This document shows, one piece after another, positions 53,413 through 62,000 of a DNA stretch of 64,000 bases. How positions within the stretch are numbered: position 1 is the stretch's first letter; each line of letters begins with the position of its first letter. The stretch is from Streptomyces sp. LaPpAH-108 (GTDB taxonomy: Bacteria; Actinomycetota; Actinomycetes; Streptomycetales; Streptomycetaceae), in assembly GCF_000373625.1 (NCBI RefSeq), contig NZ_KB891993.1, positions 124,001 to 188,000 on the forward strand. Reading direction: 5' to 3'. The notes under the pieces were generated by a model. The model worked only from the letters and a program-made list of their open reading frames with translations. It was not told the DNA's origin and searched no databases. The translations under genes were made by a program, and so were the position numbers.

Positions 53413-54969
53413 ATGAACGACGACCACGCCACGGGCGACGCCCCGCTCTGCCTCGTGACCGGTGCCACCGGCTACATCGGCGGCCGTCTGGTGCCGGAGC
53501 TGCTGGCGGCCGGGTACCGAGTGCGCTGTCTCGCCCGCACCCCGCGCAAGCTGCGCGACCATCCGTGGGCCGGGCAGGTGGAGATCGTCCAGGGCGATGT
53601 CACCGACCCGGAGTCGACGGCCGAGGCGATGCGGGGCGTCGACGTGGCGTACTACCTGGTGCACGCGCTCGGCACCGGCGACGACTTCGAGGCGACCGAT
53701 CGCCGCGCGGCCCGTACCTTCGGCAAGGAGGCCAAGGCCGCCGGGGTGCGCCGGATCGTCTATCTCGGCGGGCTCACCCCGGCCGACGTGCCCGAGGGCG
53801 AACTCTCCCCGCACCTCAGGTCGCGGGCCGAGGTGGGCCGCATCCTGCTGTCCTCGGGCGTGCCGACGGCCGTACTGCGCGCGGCGGTGATCATCGGCTC
53901 GGGCTCGGCCTCCTTCGAGATGCTGCGCTATCTCACCGAGCGGCTGCCCGTGATGGTCACCCCGAGCTGGGTGCACACCCGTATCCAGCCGATCGGTGTG
54001 GAGGACGTGCTGCGGCTGCTGGTCGGCTGCGCGAGCCTGCCCCCGGACGTCAGCCGCGCCTTCGACATCGGGGGCCCGGACGTGCTCACGTACCGCGAGA
54101 TGATGCTGCGGTACGCGCAGGTCGCGCACCTCCCCCACCGGCTCATCCTGTCGGTGCCGATGCTGACACCGGGCCTGTCCAGCCACTGGGTCGGGCTCGT
54201 GACGCCGGTGCCCGCGTCCATCGCCCGGCCGCTGACCGAGTCGCTGCGGCACGAGGTGGTGTGCCGGGAGCACGACATCCGCCGGTATCTGCCCGAGCCG
54301 CCGGGGCATCCGTACGGCTTCGACGCGGCGGTGCGGCTCGCGCTGCGCCGGGTGCGGGAGGCCAAGGTGGACACGCGCTGGTCGTCGGCGGCCGTGCCGG
54401 GCGCCCCGAGCGAGCCGCTGCCCACCGACCCCGACTGGGCGGGCGGCAGCCTCTACTCCGACGAGCGCGAGACGGTGGTCGATGCCCCGGTGCGCGCCCT
54501 GTGGCGGGTGATCGAGGGCGTGGGCGGCGACAACGGCTGGTACTCCTTCCCGCTGGCCTGGAGCCTGCGGGGCTGGCTGGACCGCGCGATGGGCGGGGTC
54601 GGGCTGCGCCGGGGCCGCCGGGACGCCGAGCGGCTGCGGGTGGGCGACTCGCTGGACTTCTGGCGGGTGGAGGAGGTCGAGCCGGAGCATCTGCTGCGGC
54701 TGCGGGCCGAGATGCGGCTGCCGGGTCTCGCCTGGCTGGAGATGTACTCCTTCCCGGACGGCGACGGCCGCAGCCGCTACCGCCAGCGCGCCCTGTTCCA
54801 TCCGCGCGGGCTGCTCGGCCAGGCGTACTGGTGGGCGGTCTCGCCGTTCCACGCGCTCGTGTTCGGCGGCATGGTCCGCAACATCGCGCGCGCCGCGTGC
54901 CGGGAGCCCGAGGACCGCGCGAAGTCACCGGCCCTGCGGCGGCGTAGGAGCCCGGCCGGGCGGCGCTGA
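53413..54969 (+). CDS. NAD(P)-binding SDR / DUF2867 fusion
   Basis: 518 residues. N-terminal atypical SDR with VTGATGYIGGRLVPELL (residues 15-31), then NmrA-like helices; C-terminal half (about 340-500) matches DUF2867/SRPBCC, with DPDWAGGSLYSDERET and WWAVSPFHALVFGGM. Proteins of this architecture are often linked to carotenoid or light-response clusters. Probable oxidoreductase or lipid-binding protein. Precedes the photolyase on the same strand with a 128-bp gap. Confidence 0.82.
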   Translation: MNDDHATGDAPLCLVTGATGYIGGRLVPELLAAGYRVRCLARTPRKLRDHPWAGQVEIVQGDVTDPESTAEAMRGVDVAYYLVHALGTGDDFEATDRRAARTFGKEAKAAGVRRIVYLGGLTPADVPEGELSPHLRSRAEVGRILLSSGVPTAVLRAAVIIGSGSASFEMLRYLTERLPVMVTPSWVHTRIQPIGVEDVLRLLVGCASLPPDVSRAFDIGGPDVLTYREMMLRYAQVAHLPHRLILSVPMLTPGLSSHWVGLVTPVPASIARPLTESLRHEVVCREHDIRRYLPEPPGHPYGFDAAVRLALRRVREAKVDTRWSSAAVPGAPSEPLPTDPDWAGGSLYSDERETVVDAPVRALWRVIEGVGGDNGWYSFPLAWSLRGWLDRAMGGVGLRRGRRDAERLRVGDSLDFWRVEEVEPEHLLRLRAEMRLPGLAWLEMYSFPDGDGRSRYRQRALFHPRGLLGQAYWWAVSPFHALVFGGMVRNIARAACREPEDRAKSPALRRRRSPAGRR

Positions 54970-55097
54970 ACGGGCGCCCGCCGAAGGAACCCTCCCCCGG
55001 GTGCGTCCGCCGGGCGCCCCCGGCCGGAAGAGTCAGCGTCCGTACCCGCTCGTCCGAACCGCCTGTTCGCCCGAACCGCCTGCTCCGGAGCCGCCCG

Positions 55098-56471
55098 ATG
55101 AACACCTCGGTCGTCCTGTTCACCGCCGACCTGCGTCTGCACGACCATCCGCCGCTGCGCGCGGCCCTGGACGGCTCGCGTCAGGTCGTCCCCCTCTTCG
55201 TGCGCGACCCGGCCATGGCCGCCGCGCACGACGCGCCCAACCGGCAGGCGTTCCTCGCCGACTGTCTGCGCGACCTGGACGCCGGGCTGCGCGAGCGCGG
55301 CGGACGGCTCGTGGTGCGCTCGGGCGACGTGGTGGAGCAGGTATGCAAGGTGGTCGCGGAGGCCGACGCCGACGAGGTGCATCTGTCGGCCGACGTGAGC
55401 GCGTACGCCCAGCGGCGCGAGCAGCGGCTGCGCGACGCGCTGGAGGCGGACGGGCGCAGGCTGCACGTGCACGAGACGGTGACGGGGGCGGTGGCGCCCG
55501 GCGCGGTGACCCCGGCGTCCTCGGACCACTTCGCGGTGTTCACGCCGTACTTCCGCCAGTGGTCGGGCGAGCGGCTGCGGGACGCGGTGGCCGCGCCGCG
55601 CGTGGTGCGGGTGCCGGAGCACGTCGGTTCCGAGGAGCCGCCGTCCCGGTCCGCCGTCGCGGGCGTCTCCCCCGGGCTGGCGGAGGGCGGCGAGACGGAG
55701 GGCCGCAGGCGGCTGACCGCGTGGCTGCGCTCGGGGGTCGGCGCGTACGAGGACCGGCACGACGACCTGGCGGGCGACGCCACGTCCCGGCTTTCCCCGC
55801 ATCTGCACTTCGGCACGTTGTCCGCGATCGAGCTGGTGCACCGGGCACGGAAGGCGGGCGGCGCGGGCGCGGAGGCGTTCGTACGGCAGCTCGCCTGGCG
55901 GGACTTCCACCGCCAGGTGCTGGCCGCCCGCCCGGCCGCCTCGCACGCCGACTACCGCACCAAGCACGACCGTTGGCGCTCGGGCAGCGCGGCCGAGGCC
56001 GACATCGAGGCATGGCGCGAGGGCCGCACCGGCTACCCGGTGGTGGACGCGGCGATGCGCCAACTGCGGTACGAGGGCTGGATGCACAACCGGGGACGGC
56101 TGCTGACGGCGAGCTTCCTGGCCAAGACCTTGTACGTCGACTGGCGGGTGGGCGCCCGGCACTTCCTCGATCTGCTGGTCGACGGCGACATCGCCAACAA
56201 CCAGCTCAACTGGCAGTGGATGGCGGGCACCGGCACGGACACCCGCCCCAACCGCGTCCTCAACCCGGTCACGCAAGCCAGGCGATACGACCCCGACGGC
56301 GCGTATGTACGGCGCTGGGTCGAGGAGTTGGCGGAGATCGAGGGCCCTGCGGTGCACGAGCCGTGGAAGCTGAGCGACCCGGACCGGGCGGCCGTCGGCA
56401 ACTACCCGGACCCGATCGTGGAACTCCCCGACGGGCTGGCCCGGTTCAAGCACGCGCGGGGACGTGACTGA
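55098..56471 (+). CDS. phr: Deoxyribodipyrimidine photolyase
   Basis: 457 residues. N-terminal DNA photolyase alpha/beta domain (VVLFTADLRLHDHPPL), and a C-terminal FAD domain with DFHRQVLAARP, GYPVVDAAMRQLRYEGWMHNRGRLL, DGDIANNQLNWQW and the TRPNRVLNPVTQARRYDPDG motif. Class I CPD photolyase, repairing UV dimers with blue light; antenna may be 8-HDF, as in Streptomyces griseus. Convergent with litR, whose end is 30 bp away. Association with LitR/LitS fits light control. Confidence 0.95.
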   Translation: MNTSVVLFTADLRLHDHPPLRAALDGSRQVVPLFVRDPAMAAAHDAPNRQAFLADCLRDLDAGLRERGGRLVVRSGDVVEQVCKVVAEADADEVHLSADVSAYAQRREQRLRDALEADGRRLHVHETVTGAVAPGAVTPASSDHFAVFTPYFRQWSGERLRDAVAAPRVVRVPEHVGSEEPPSRSAVAGVSPGLAEGGETEGRRRLTAWLRSGVGAYEDRHDDLAGDATSRLSPHLHFGTLSAIELVHRARKAGGAGAEAFVRQLAWRDFHRQVLAARPAASHADYRTKHDRWRSGSAAEADIEAWREGRTGYPVVDAAMRQLRYEGWMHNRGRLLTASFLAKTLYVDWRVGARHFLDLLVDGDIANNQLNWQWMAGTGTDTRPNRVLNPVTQARRYDPDGAYVRRWVEELAEIEGPAVHEPWKLSDPDRAAVGNYPDPIVELPDGLARFKHARGRD

Positions 56472-56500
56472 GCGTCAGGAAGGATCAACAGGCCCTCGGA

Positions 56501-57526
56501 TCATCCCTGTTGATCGATTCCGTACGCCGTCGTCAGGGTGGTCAGCGCGTCGGCGAGACCGGTCGGGCGGACCATGCCCCGGGTGGGACGACCGCTCCAG
56601 CCGGGTCCGCCGAGCAGGACCCGAGGCTGGGCGCGGGCGCCGCGTACGCCCCACGCGGTGGCCGCGATGTGCCGGGCGAGCTGCGGGGCCGCCGTGGCAC
56701 GGGCCTGGGCCCACAGCACGACCGCCGCCGGGCCGAGCCGTCGTACGGCCGCGCCGAGCGCGTCGGCCGGGACGGCGGCGCCGAACATGCGGGTGGGGAT
56801 GGCACTTTGGGCGAGCGACGCGTTGAGCGCTTCCAGCGGGAGGGTGTGCTGTTCGTCGGGGACGCAGGCCAGCAGGACCGGGGCGACGGACGCGCCCACG
56901 GGAGCGGTGTGATGGCGCAGCGCGGTGGAGACGTGCCAGGACAGCAGGTGTTCCACCTCGACGTAACGGTCCCCGGAGGACGCCCACTTGCGGCCTACGG
57001 CGTGCAACGCGGGCGCCATCACGTCCTGCCAGGCAGCGGTGAGGCCGAACTCGGTGATGGCGCGGTCCAGTTGCCGCGCGACAGCGGGGGCGTCCAGGCG
57101 GACGGCCGCGCGGGCGAGCCCCCGGCACTCCTGGCGTACGTCGCCGAGGGGCAGCGCACCGGCGGCCCGGGAACGCGGGGCACTCCGCGCCACGGACGAC
57201 GCGACGGCCGGGGCGTTCGCGTGCGCCCGGTCCCTGGCGGCGCGGGCCGCCTCGGCGGGCGGCACGCCGGACGCGGTGAGGCGGCACATCGCCTCCAGGA
57301 CGGCCACGTCGTCCGGGGCCCAGCGCCGGTGGCGGCCGTCGGCGCGGGCGGCCGGGCCGATGCCGTAGCGCCGGTCCCAGGAGCGCAGCGTGGTGGGCGA
57401 GACGCCGAGCCTGCGGGCGAGGGCGCCGGTGGTCAGGCCCGCGTCGGCGGACGCGGGGCGCGCTGACGGCGGCGGCCCGGCGTCCAGGTCCAGGTCCGGT
57501 CCGGTGCGCACCGGTTTGTCGTCCAT
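56501..57526 (-). CDS. litR: LitR/CarH-type MerR regulator with B12-binding domain
   Basis: 341 residues from ATG 57526. MerR HTH at 31-75 (LTTGALARRLGVSPTTLRSWDRRYG), then a helical-bundle/cobalamin region with Trp181, Glu192-His193 and His227. These correspond in order and spacing to the CarH residues that hold adenosylcobalamin and its lower axial ligand. The C-terminus has a Rossmann-like B12 fold. In the dark, LitR/CarH binds DNA; light breaks the Co-C bond and releases repression. Divergent from the ECF sigma gene litS, with the 94-bp gap as the operator region. The match with litS and phr makes the assignment firm. Confidence 0.85.
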   Translation of the reverse strand: MDDKPVRTGPDLDLDAGPPPSARPASADAGLTTGALARRLGVSPTTLRSWDRRYGIGPAARADGRHRRWAPDDVAVLEAMCRLTASGVPPAEAARAARDRAHANAPAVASSVARSAPRSRAAGALPLGDVRQECRGLARAAVRLDAPAVARQLDRAITEFGLTAAWQDVMAPALHAVGRKWASSGDRYVEVEHLLSWHVSTALRHHTAPVGASVAPVLLACVPDEQHTLPLEALNASLAQSAIPTRMFGAAVPADALGAAVRRLGPAAVVLWAQARATAAPQLARHIAATAWGVRGARAQPRVLLGGPGWSGRPTRGMVRPTGLADALTTLTTAYGIDQQG

Positions 57527-57620
57527 ACGGCGACTATACGACGCAGAATCGATGCGAGTTGTGGGTGCCCGCGCCCGGCTCACACGATGGCGGAACCGTC
57601 GTCCGTGAGGAGCCGAGGTC

Positions 57621-58277
57621 ATGTCCCCGTATCCGGCCGCGCCCGCCGCCGCCCCAGCCGTTCCCGCCGCCTCCCGGTGGGCCGCGGCCGAGGAGTCGTA
57701 CGGCGACCAGGAGATCGCGCGGGGCCTGGTGGCGGGCGACGAGCGCTGTCTGGCCGCCGCCTATCACCGCTGGTCGCCGCTGGTGTACACGCTGGCGCGG
57801 CGGGCGCTCGGGAACGCCGGGGAGGCGGAGGACGTGACCCAGCAGGTGTTCCTCGGTGTGTGGCGGGGCCGGGCGGGCTACCGCCCGGAGCGGGGGCCGC
57901 TGCCCGGCTGGATCGTCGGCATCACCCGGCGCAAGATCGCCGACGCGCTGGCCGCGCGCACCCGGCGCGGCGAGCTGGTCACGGCGGCGGGGACGACGCT
58001 GCCGGGCCCCACGGCCGCCCCGGAGCCGGAGTCGGCGCTGGACCGGGTGCTGGTCCGGCGGGAGCTGGGGCGCCTCCCGGCGGCGCAGCGGCGCGTGCTG
58101 TACCTGGCGTTCTACGAGGACCTCACCCAGCCGCAGATCGCGGCCCGCACGGGGTGGCCGCTGGGCACGGTGAAGAGCCACGCGCGCCGGGGTCTGCACC
58201 GGCTGCGGTGCGGGATCGAGCGGCCGGAACCGGCTTCCGCAGACAATCCCGCCCACCCCCTACACACAGGGCCATAA
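57621..58277 (+). CDS. litS: ECF sigma factor LitS
   Basis: 218 residues, ATG 57621 after GAGGAGCCGAGGTC. Region 2: CLAAAYHRWSPLVYTLARRALGN, EDVTQQVFLGVWRG; region 4: LPAAQRRVLYLAFYEDLTQPQIAARTGWPLGTVKSHARRGL. N-terminal 25 residues are Ala/Pro-rich. In S. coelicolor, LitS is light-induced through LitR and drives the crt genes. Here it is divergent from litR and near phr, the same architecture, but no crt gene is within view. Confidence 0.85.
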   Translation: MSPYPAAPAAAPAVPAASRWAAAEESYGDQEIARGLVAGDERCLAAAYHRWSPLVYTLARRALGNAGEAEDVTQQVFLGVWRGRAGYRPERGPLPGWIVGITRRKIADALAARTRRGELVTAAGTTLPGPTAAPEPESALDRVLVRRELGRLPAAQRRVLYLAFYEDLTQPQIAARTGWPLGTVKSHARRGLHRLRCGIERPEPASADNPAHPLHTGP

Positions 58278-58592
58278 AAGGCGCAAAATATGAGGAACAG
58301 CGGTGCTGCACCGCTCACCCCACCAGCGCGGTCCAGCCCCGCACTACGCGAGGGAAGGGAGCACACGCTGATATCGCAGGACAACGAAGGACGCGAGGCC
58401 GGTTCGCCCGGGCGGACCGGCCTCCCCCATGCCCTGCGGACCGGCCTCCCTCCTGCCCTGCGGAAGGCGCCGCCCCCGCCCTGCGGCGGACGCCGATGAT
58501 CCGATTCCGGCCGGAGCCCGCTCCGGGGGACTGCCTCCGGTTACAGCGGGCACATGCCAAGGCAGCGAGGGCCCGGACCCGGAGGGGTGGAT
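58278..58592. other. 315-bp gap with short repeats
   Basis: No gene supported. It includes an AT-rich TAAAAGGCGCAAAATATG near 58276-58292, a 7-bp hairpin (AGCGGTG/CACCGCT at 58299-58315) and the 24-bp repeats at 58414-58484. Probably the promoter region of the membrane protein gene at 58593. Confidence 0.5.
58414..58484. repeat. 24-bp tandem repeat, 3 copies
   Basis: Copies at 58414-58437, 58438-58461 (differing at two or three positions) and a diverged 58462-58484. Each contains GGACCGGCCTCCC or similar and ends GCCCTGC. In one frame it reads R-T-G-L-P-x-A-L repeats, but there is no supported gene around it. Confidence 0.7.
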
Positions 58593-58856
58593 ATGGAAAT
58601 CTCAGGCATCATCAGCGCCATAATCATCGGCATCATCATCGGCGTGCTCGGCAGGCTGGTCGTACCCGGCCGCCAGCACATCGGCATTCTGCTGACCATC
58701 GTCGTCGGCATCGTGGCCGCCCTGCTGGGCTCCGCGATCGCGGCCGGGCTCGGGGTGGCGGACACCGACGGGCCCGACTGGATCGAATGGCTGATCCAGA
58801 TCGCCCTGGCGGCAGCGGGTGTCGCGGCGCTCGACCGGTCGCGGAGTCGCCGCTGA
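58593..58856 (+). CDS. GlsB/YeaQ/YmgE-family small membrane protein
   Basis: 87 residues from ATG 58593 (GGAGGGGTGGAT upstream). Three hydrophobic segments with a Gly-rich first helix, IIGIIIGVLGRLVVPGRQH, diagnostic of the family. Stress-inducible in several bacteria; function at the membrane unclear. Follows the litS gene with 315 bp of gap, so it might or might not belong to the light regulon. Ends at the strong terminator. Confidence 0.88.
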   Translation: MEISGIISAIIIGIIIGVLGRLVVPGRQHIGILLTIVVGIVAALLGSAIAAGLGVADTDGPDWIEWLIQIALAAAGVAALDRSRSRR

Positions 58857-58902
58857 CCGAACCGGCGTCACGTCCCTTGAGAGATGACGAGAGCTGACGA
58901 CG

Positions 58903-58950
58903 ACGGGGCGTGACGTCCCACTGGTCCACCGACGGGACGTCACGCCCCGT
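58903..58950. terminator. Perfect 17-bp-stem terminator between convergent genes
   Basis: ACGGGGCGTGACGTCCC (58903-58919) pairs exactly with 58934-58950, 14-nt loop. It serves both the small membrane protein and the GNAT gene, whose last three codons lie inside the second arm. Likely bidirectional. Confidence 0.85.
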
Positions 58951-59716
58951 ACAGATAGGGGGTCGTGGTGGTCAGCGCCCGGAAGCCGAGCCGCCGCAGG
59001 ACGGGGCGGCTCATGTCCGAGGCGTCGACCTGGAGATAGCGGCAGCCGTGCGCTGCGGCGGTACGGGCGCGGTGGGCGACCAGGGTGCGGTAGATGCCCC
59101 GGCCGCGCCACCGCGTCACCGTGCCGCCGCCCCACAGTCCCGCGAACGAGGTCCCCGGCACGATCTCCAGGCGGGCCGCGGAGACCGGTTCGTCCCCGGC
59201 GAGCGCGACCACCGCGAGAACGGTTCCGGGGTCGGCGGCGTGCTGTGCGAGCAGCTGGTGCCGCAGCCGGGTGCCGTCGGTCCCGAACGCCTCCTCGTGC
59301 ACGCGCACGACGAGTTCGATCCCGGCCTCGTCGGTGGCCCGGACGACCCGCACCCCGGCGGGCGGTTCGGTGTCCTGGGCCACGCGGGCGGTCTCGGCGA
59401 CCATCACGGTCTCCTCGTCCTCGGCCCGGAACCCGGCGGCCCTGAGCCGCTCGCCGAGATCGGCCGGCCGGTCGTGGCCGTAGAGCTTCCACTCGAATTC
59501 CTGGCCGAGGCCGGTGAAGCGGGCGATCTGCTCCTCGATGGCCCGGTGCGCGCCCGCCGCGTCGAGTCCCGACCAGAGGACGGCGTTCCACCCGCCCGCC
59601 TCGGACACCTGGCGCACCACGGCGCCGGTCCGCTCGATCCGCGCACCCGGCCCGTCGGCCCGCGCGCCCTCACGCATCTCCCGGTCGTACGCGGCCAGTA
59701 CCGCTGTGTCGTCCAT
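58940..59716 (-). CDS. GNAT-family N-acetyltransferase
   Basis: 258 residues: N-terminal helical half (residues 1-115) and a C-terminal GNAT domain with acetyl-CoA loop GGGTVTRWRGRGIYRTLVAHR around 197-216. The GNAT motif reads R-W-R-G-R-G-I. Substrate unknown; the two-domain length resembles tandem-GNAT regulators. Its stop lies in the terminator arm. Gene following on the same strand is another GNAT, 72 bp upstream; possibly related function. Confidence 0.87.
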   Translation of the reverse strand: MDDTAVLAAYDREMREGARADGPGARIERTGAVVRQVSEAGGWNAVLWSGLDAAGAHRAIEEQIARFTGLGQEFEWKLYGHDRPADLGERLRAAGFRAEDEETVMVAETARVAQDTEPPAGVRVVRATDEAGIELVVRVHEEAFGTDGTRLRHQLLAQHAADPGTVLAVVALAGDEPVSAARLEIVPGTSFAGLWGGGTVTRWRGRGIYRTLVAHRARTAAAHGCRYLQVDASDMSRPVLRRLGFRALTTTTPYLYGA

Positions 59717-59788
59717 GGGCTCACTCCAGCAGCCGACTCCCGCGCGGGCAACGGAAATTCGCCCGCGCGGGAAGACGCCTCGGAGCGG

Positions 59789-60643
59789 TCAGCCGAGTTC
59801 GAGCGTCGCGACGCCGAAGACCCGGTCCAGGGCGTGCTCGCGGACCGGTCCGGTGTACATGCGGGCGGTCTCGAAGGAGGGGGTCAGGCCCAGGTCGAGC
59901 GCCAGGGCGACGGCCGCCTTGTTCGGTTCGGGGACGTCGACGGCGATCTGCTCTCCGGCGGCCTCGGCCGCGAGCGCGGTCAGCAGGGCGCGGGCGTCGT
60001 CGGCGGTGTCCGCGAAGAGCGGGCCGACGCGCGGGCAGTCGTGCCCGGGCCGGATCACGCCGTAGCCGGTGAGGCGCCCGGCGTCCTCGCGGACAAAGGC
60101 ACGGTGGCCGGGCAGGGTCAGCCACTCGGCGAGGAAGCGGGGGCGGTCGGCCGGGGTGCAGGCGCTGTCGTAGGCGCTGACGGCGGCGAGGTCGGCGGCC
60201 TCGGCGGGGCGTACGCCCTCGGGGACGGCGCCGGTGGGGGCGGGCCCGGTGTAGCGGGCGGTGCGGTGGGCGAGTTCGAAGCCGGAGCGACGGTAGTTGT
60301 CCTGCTGGGCGACCACGCCGTCCAGGCCGACGGTGCGGGTGCCCGCGTGCGCGAGGGCGGTCTTCCAGGTGGCGAGCCCGTGTCCCTGGCCGCGCAGGTC
60401 GGGGCGGACGAGGTAGCAGCCGAGGAAGGCGTAGTCGGCGCCGTAGTTGACCACGGAGACGGCCGAGACCGGCTCGCCGTCGATCCGGCCGAGGAAGAAG
60501 CCCTCGGGGTCCTGGGCGAAGAAGGCGGGTCCGTCGGACAGGCCCGGGTTCCAGCCCTCCGCCGCGGCCCACGCGCTGATCACCGGCCAGTCGGCGAGGG
60601 TGGCCTGGGTGACGACGAGATCCTGGGGGGCCGGTGACGTCAT
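59789..60643 (-). CDS. GNAT-family N-acetyltransferase (two-domain)
   Basis: 284 residues from ATG 60643; earlier in-frame starts lack homology. N-terminal GNAT with RPDLRGQGHGLATWKTAL (acetyl-CoA P-loop) and YLVRPDL, and a C-terminal GNAT_acetyltr_2-like domain ending VFGVATLELG. Length and layout match actinobacterial GNAT proteins of unknown substrate. Followed on the same strand by the other GNAT gene, so they may be an operon. Confidence 0.87.
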   Translation of the reverse strand: MTSPAPQDLVVTQATLADWPVISAWAAAEGWNPGLSDGPAFFAQDPEGFFLGRIDGEPVSAVSVVNYGADYAFLGCYLVRPDLRGQGHGLATWKTALAHAGTRTVGLDGVVAQQDNYRRSGFELAHRTARYTGPAPTGAVPEGVRPAEAADLAAVSAYDSACTPADRPRFLAEWLTLPGHRAFVREDAGRLTGYGVIRPGHDCPRVGPLFADTADDARALLTALAAEAAGEQIAVDVPEPNKAAVALALDLGLTPSFETARMYTGPVREHALDRVFGVATLELG

Positions 60644-60868
60644 CGGTGCGCTCCATTTCTGGGGGCGCGCGGATCGTCCCGGCGTACGGGCGCGCTCCGC
60701 GCGGGTGGGACCACGGACGGTGCGACGGCGCGTCGCACCCGCCGCATCCTTCCCGATCCCGCGTGCGCACGCCACGCCGGTTTTCGCGCATGACCGAAGT
60801 CAACGGGTCAGCTGTGTGCGGTTGTTGAGGGCACGTCCGGCGGGCCCGGCTCCGCCGTCCATGTCAAA

Positions 60869-60902
60869 GGCCCCACCGAGGCCGGTCGCGTCCGGTGGGG
60901 CC
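60869..60902 (-). terminator. Terminator after the chaplin gene
   Basis: 10-bp stem GGCCCCACCG (60869-60878) and CGGTGGGGCC (60893-60902), followed on the minus strand by TTTGACAT. Fifteen bp after the chaplin stop. Confidence 0.8.
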
Positions 60903-60916
60903 GTGCGCCGGCCCGG

Positions 60917-61660
60917 TCAGCCGACGCGGGTCGGCCGGAAGCGGCGGTACAGGGCCGCTCCGGCGACGATGAACGCCGCGCTGCCCGCGAGCGCCGGGGC
61001 CGTCGCGTCCGTACCCGTGTGCGCGAGGGTGCCCTCGGGCGGGGCCGCGGGGGTGTGCGGCTTGGGGTGGGACTTCGGCGGGGCCGGGGGTTCCGGCGTG
61101 GCCGGGGGCTCGGTGGGGGGCGGGGTGACCGGCGGGGTCACCGGCGGGGGCGTGGTCTCCACCGGACCGTTCTGGCAGTGGTTGCCGAAGGCCGGGTTGG
61201 CCACTCCCACGACGTCGACACTGTTGCCGCACGCGTTCACCGGCACGTCCACGGGCAGCTGGATGCCATTGCCCGAGAGCACGCCGGGCGAGCCGTGCGT
61301 GACGCTGTGCGCCGAGGAACCGGACGTGGCCGTGCCGACACCGGCATGGGCGGAACCGCCCGAGGTGCCGGAGCCGGAGCCGCTGCCGTCGCTTTCGGAG
61401 TCAGCACCGGTGTTCGCGCAGGAGTTGCCCATCGCCGGGTTGAGAAGCCCGACCACGTTCACCGTGTTGCCGCACGCGTTCACCGGCACGCTCACCGGGA
61501 GCTGGACGGTGTTGCCGGAGAGCACACCGGGCGAGCCCACCGCAGCGCCGTCGGCAGAGGCGCCGCCGGCCGCGAAGGCGGCGGACACCGGCATCGCCAT
61601 GGCCATCGCGCCGGAAGCGGCGGCCACACCGATCACACCGTTACGGGTAGCCCGTTTCAT
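60917..61660 (-). CDS. Long chaplin (two chaplin domains, LAxTG sorting signal)
   Basis: 247 residues. Signal peptide (1-30, MAMAMPVSAAFAAG). Two chaplin domains of about 40 residues (GSPGVLSGN[TG][VI]QLPV[SD]VPVNACGN, each with two Cys and NPA[MF]GNxC) are separated by a Ser/Gly linker. A Pro-rich wall-spanning segment leads to LAHTG, a hydrophobic helix and RRFRP, a sortase signal. Resembles ChpA-C, anchored proteins that coat aerial hyphae with amyloid fibrils. Start ATG 61660; clear terminator downstream. Confidence 0.95.
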   Translation of the reverse strand: MKRATRNGVIGVAAASGAMAMAMPVSAAFAAGGASADGAAVGSPGVLSGNTVQLPVSVPVNACGNTVNVVGLLNPAMGNSCANTGADSESDGSGSGSGTSGGSAHAGVGTATSGSSAHSVTHGSPGVLSGNGIQLPVDVPVNACGNSVDVVGVANPAFGNHCQNGPVETTPPPVTPPVTPPPTEPPATPEPPAPPKSHPKPHTPAAPPEGTLAHTGTDATAPALAGSAAFIVAGAALYRRFRPTRVG

Positions 61661-62000
61661 AGGTTTGCCTGCCTTCCAGAGATCGTCGCGGGCAGTCGCC
61701 CGCACCACATAGAACGCGGCCGGACCATCCGAGTTATGGCTATTCCTGCTTTCACCCCATCGAGTGGCCCGGTCCATCGAATGGCTTGACGCCGCCCGAA
61801 CGGGGCAAAAGCGCGCCTTCAACCGCCACGATCCGGTCATGAACGCGTCCAAAATCGAGCAGGCCGCCGGGCGCGGGACAGGCAGGGTACGGCCCCCGGC
61901 AGCCCCGCGCCCGCCGGGAGGCGGCGGTCGCGGGGCCCGCTTATCGTGAGGACGGCGCGGCTCCAGATCCCCCGGTCGGCCGCGTCCCGGGAGGCGATCG
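61661..62000. other. 340-bp intergenic region between chaplin and protease
   Basis: Contains divergent promoters for the chaplin and the aminopeptidase gene. An AT-rich patch (GAGTTATGGCTATTCCTGCTTTCACC) near 61730-61757 is likely the chaplin promoter. A second GC-rich stretch lies towards 61950. No gene supported. Confidence 0.5.

Noticed and set aside
54777..56453. 558-codon minus-strand frame
   Set aside because: Antisense shadow of photolyase; sequence lacks a recognisable domain.
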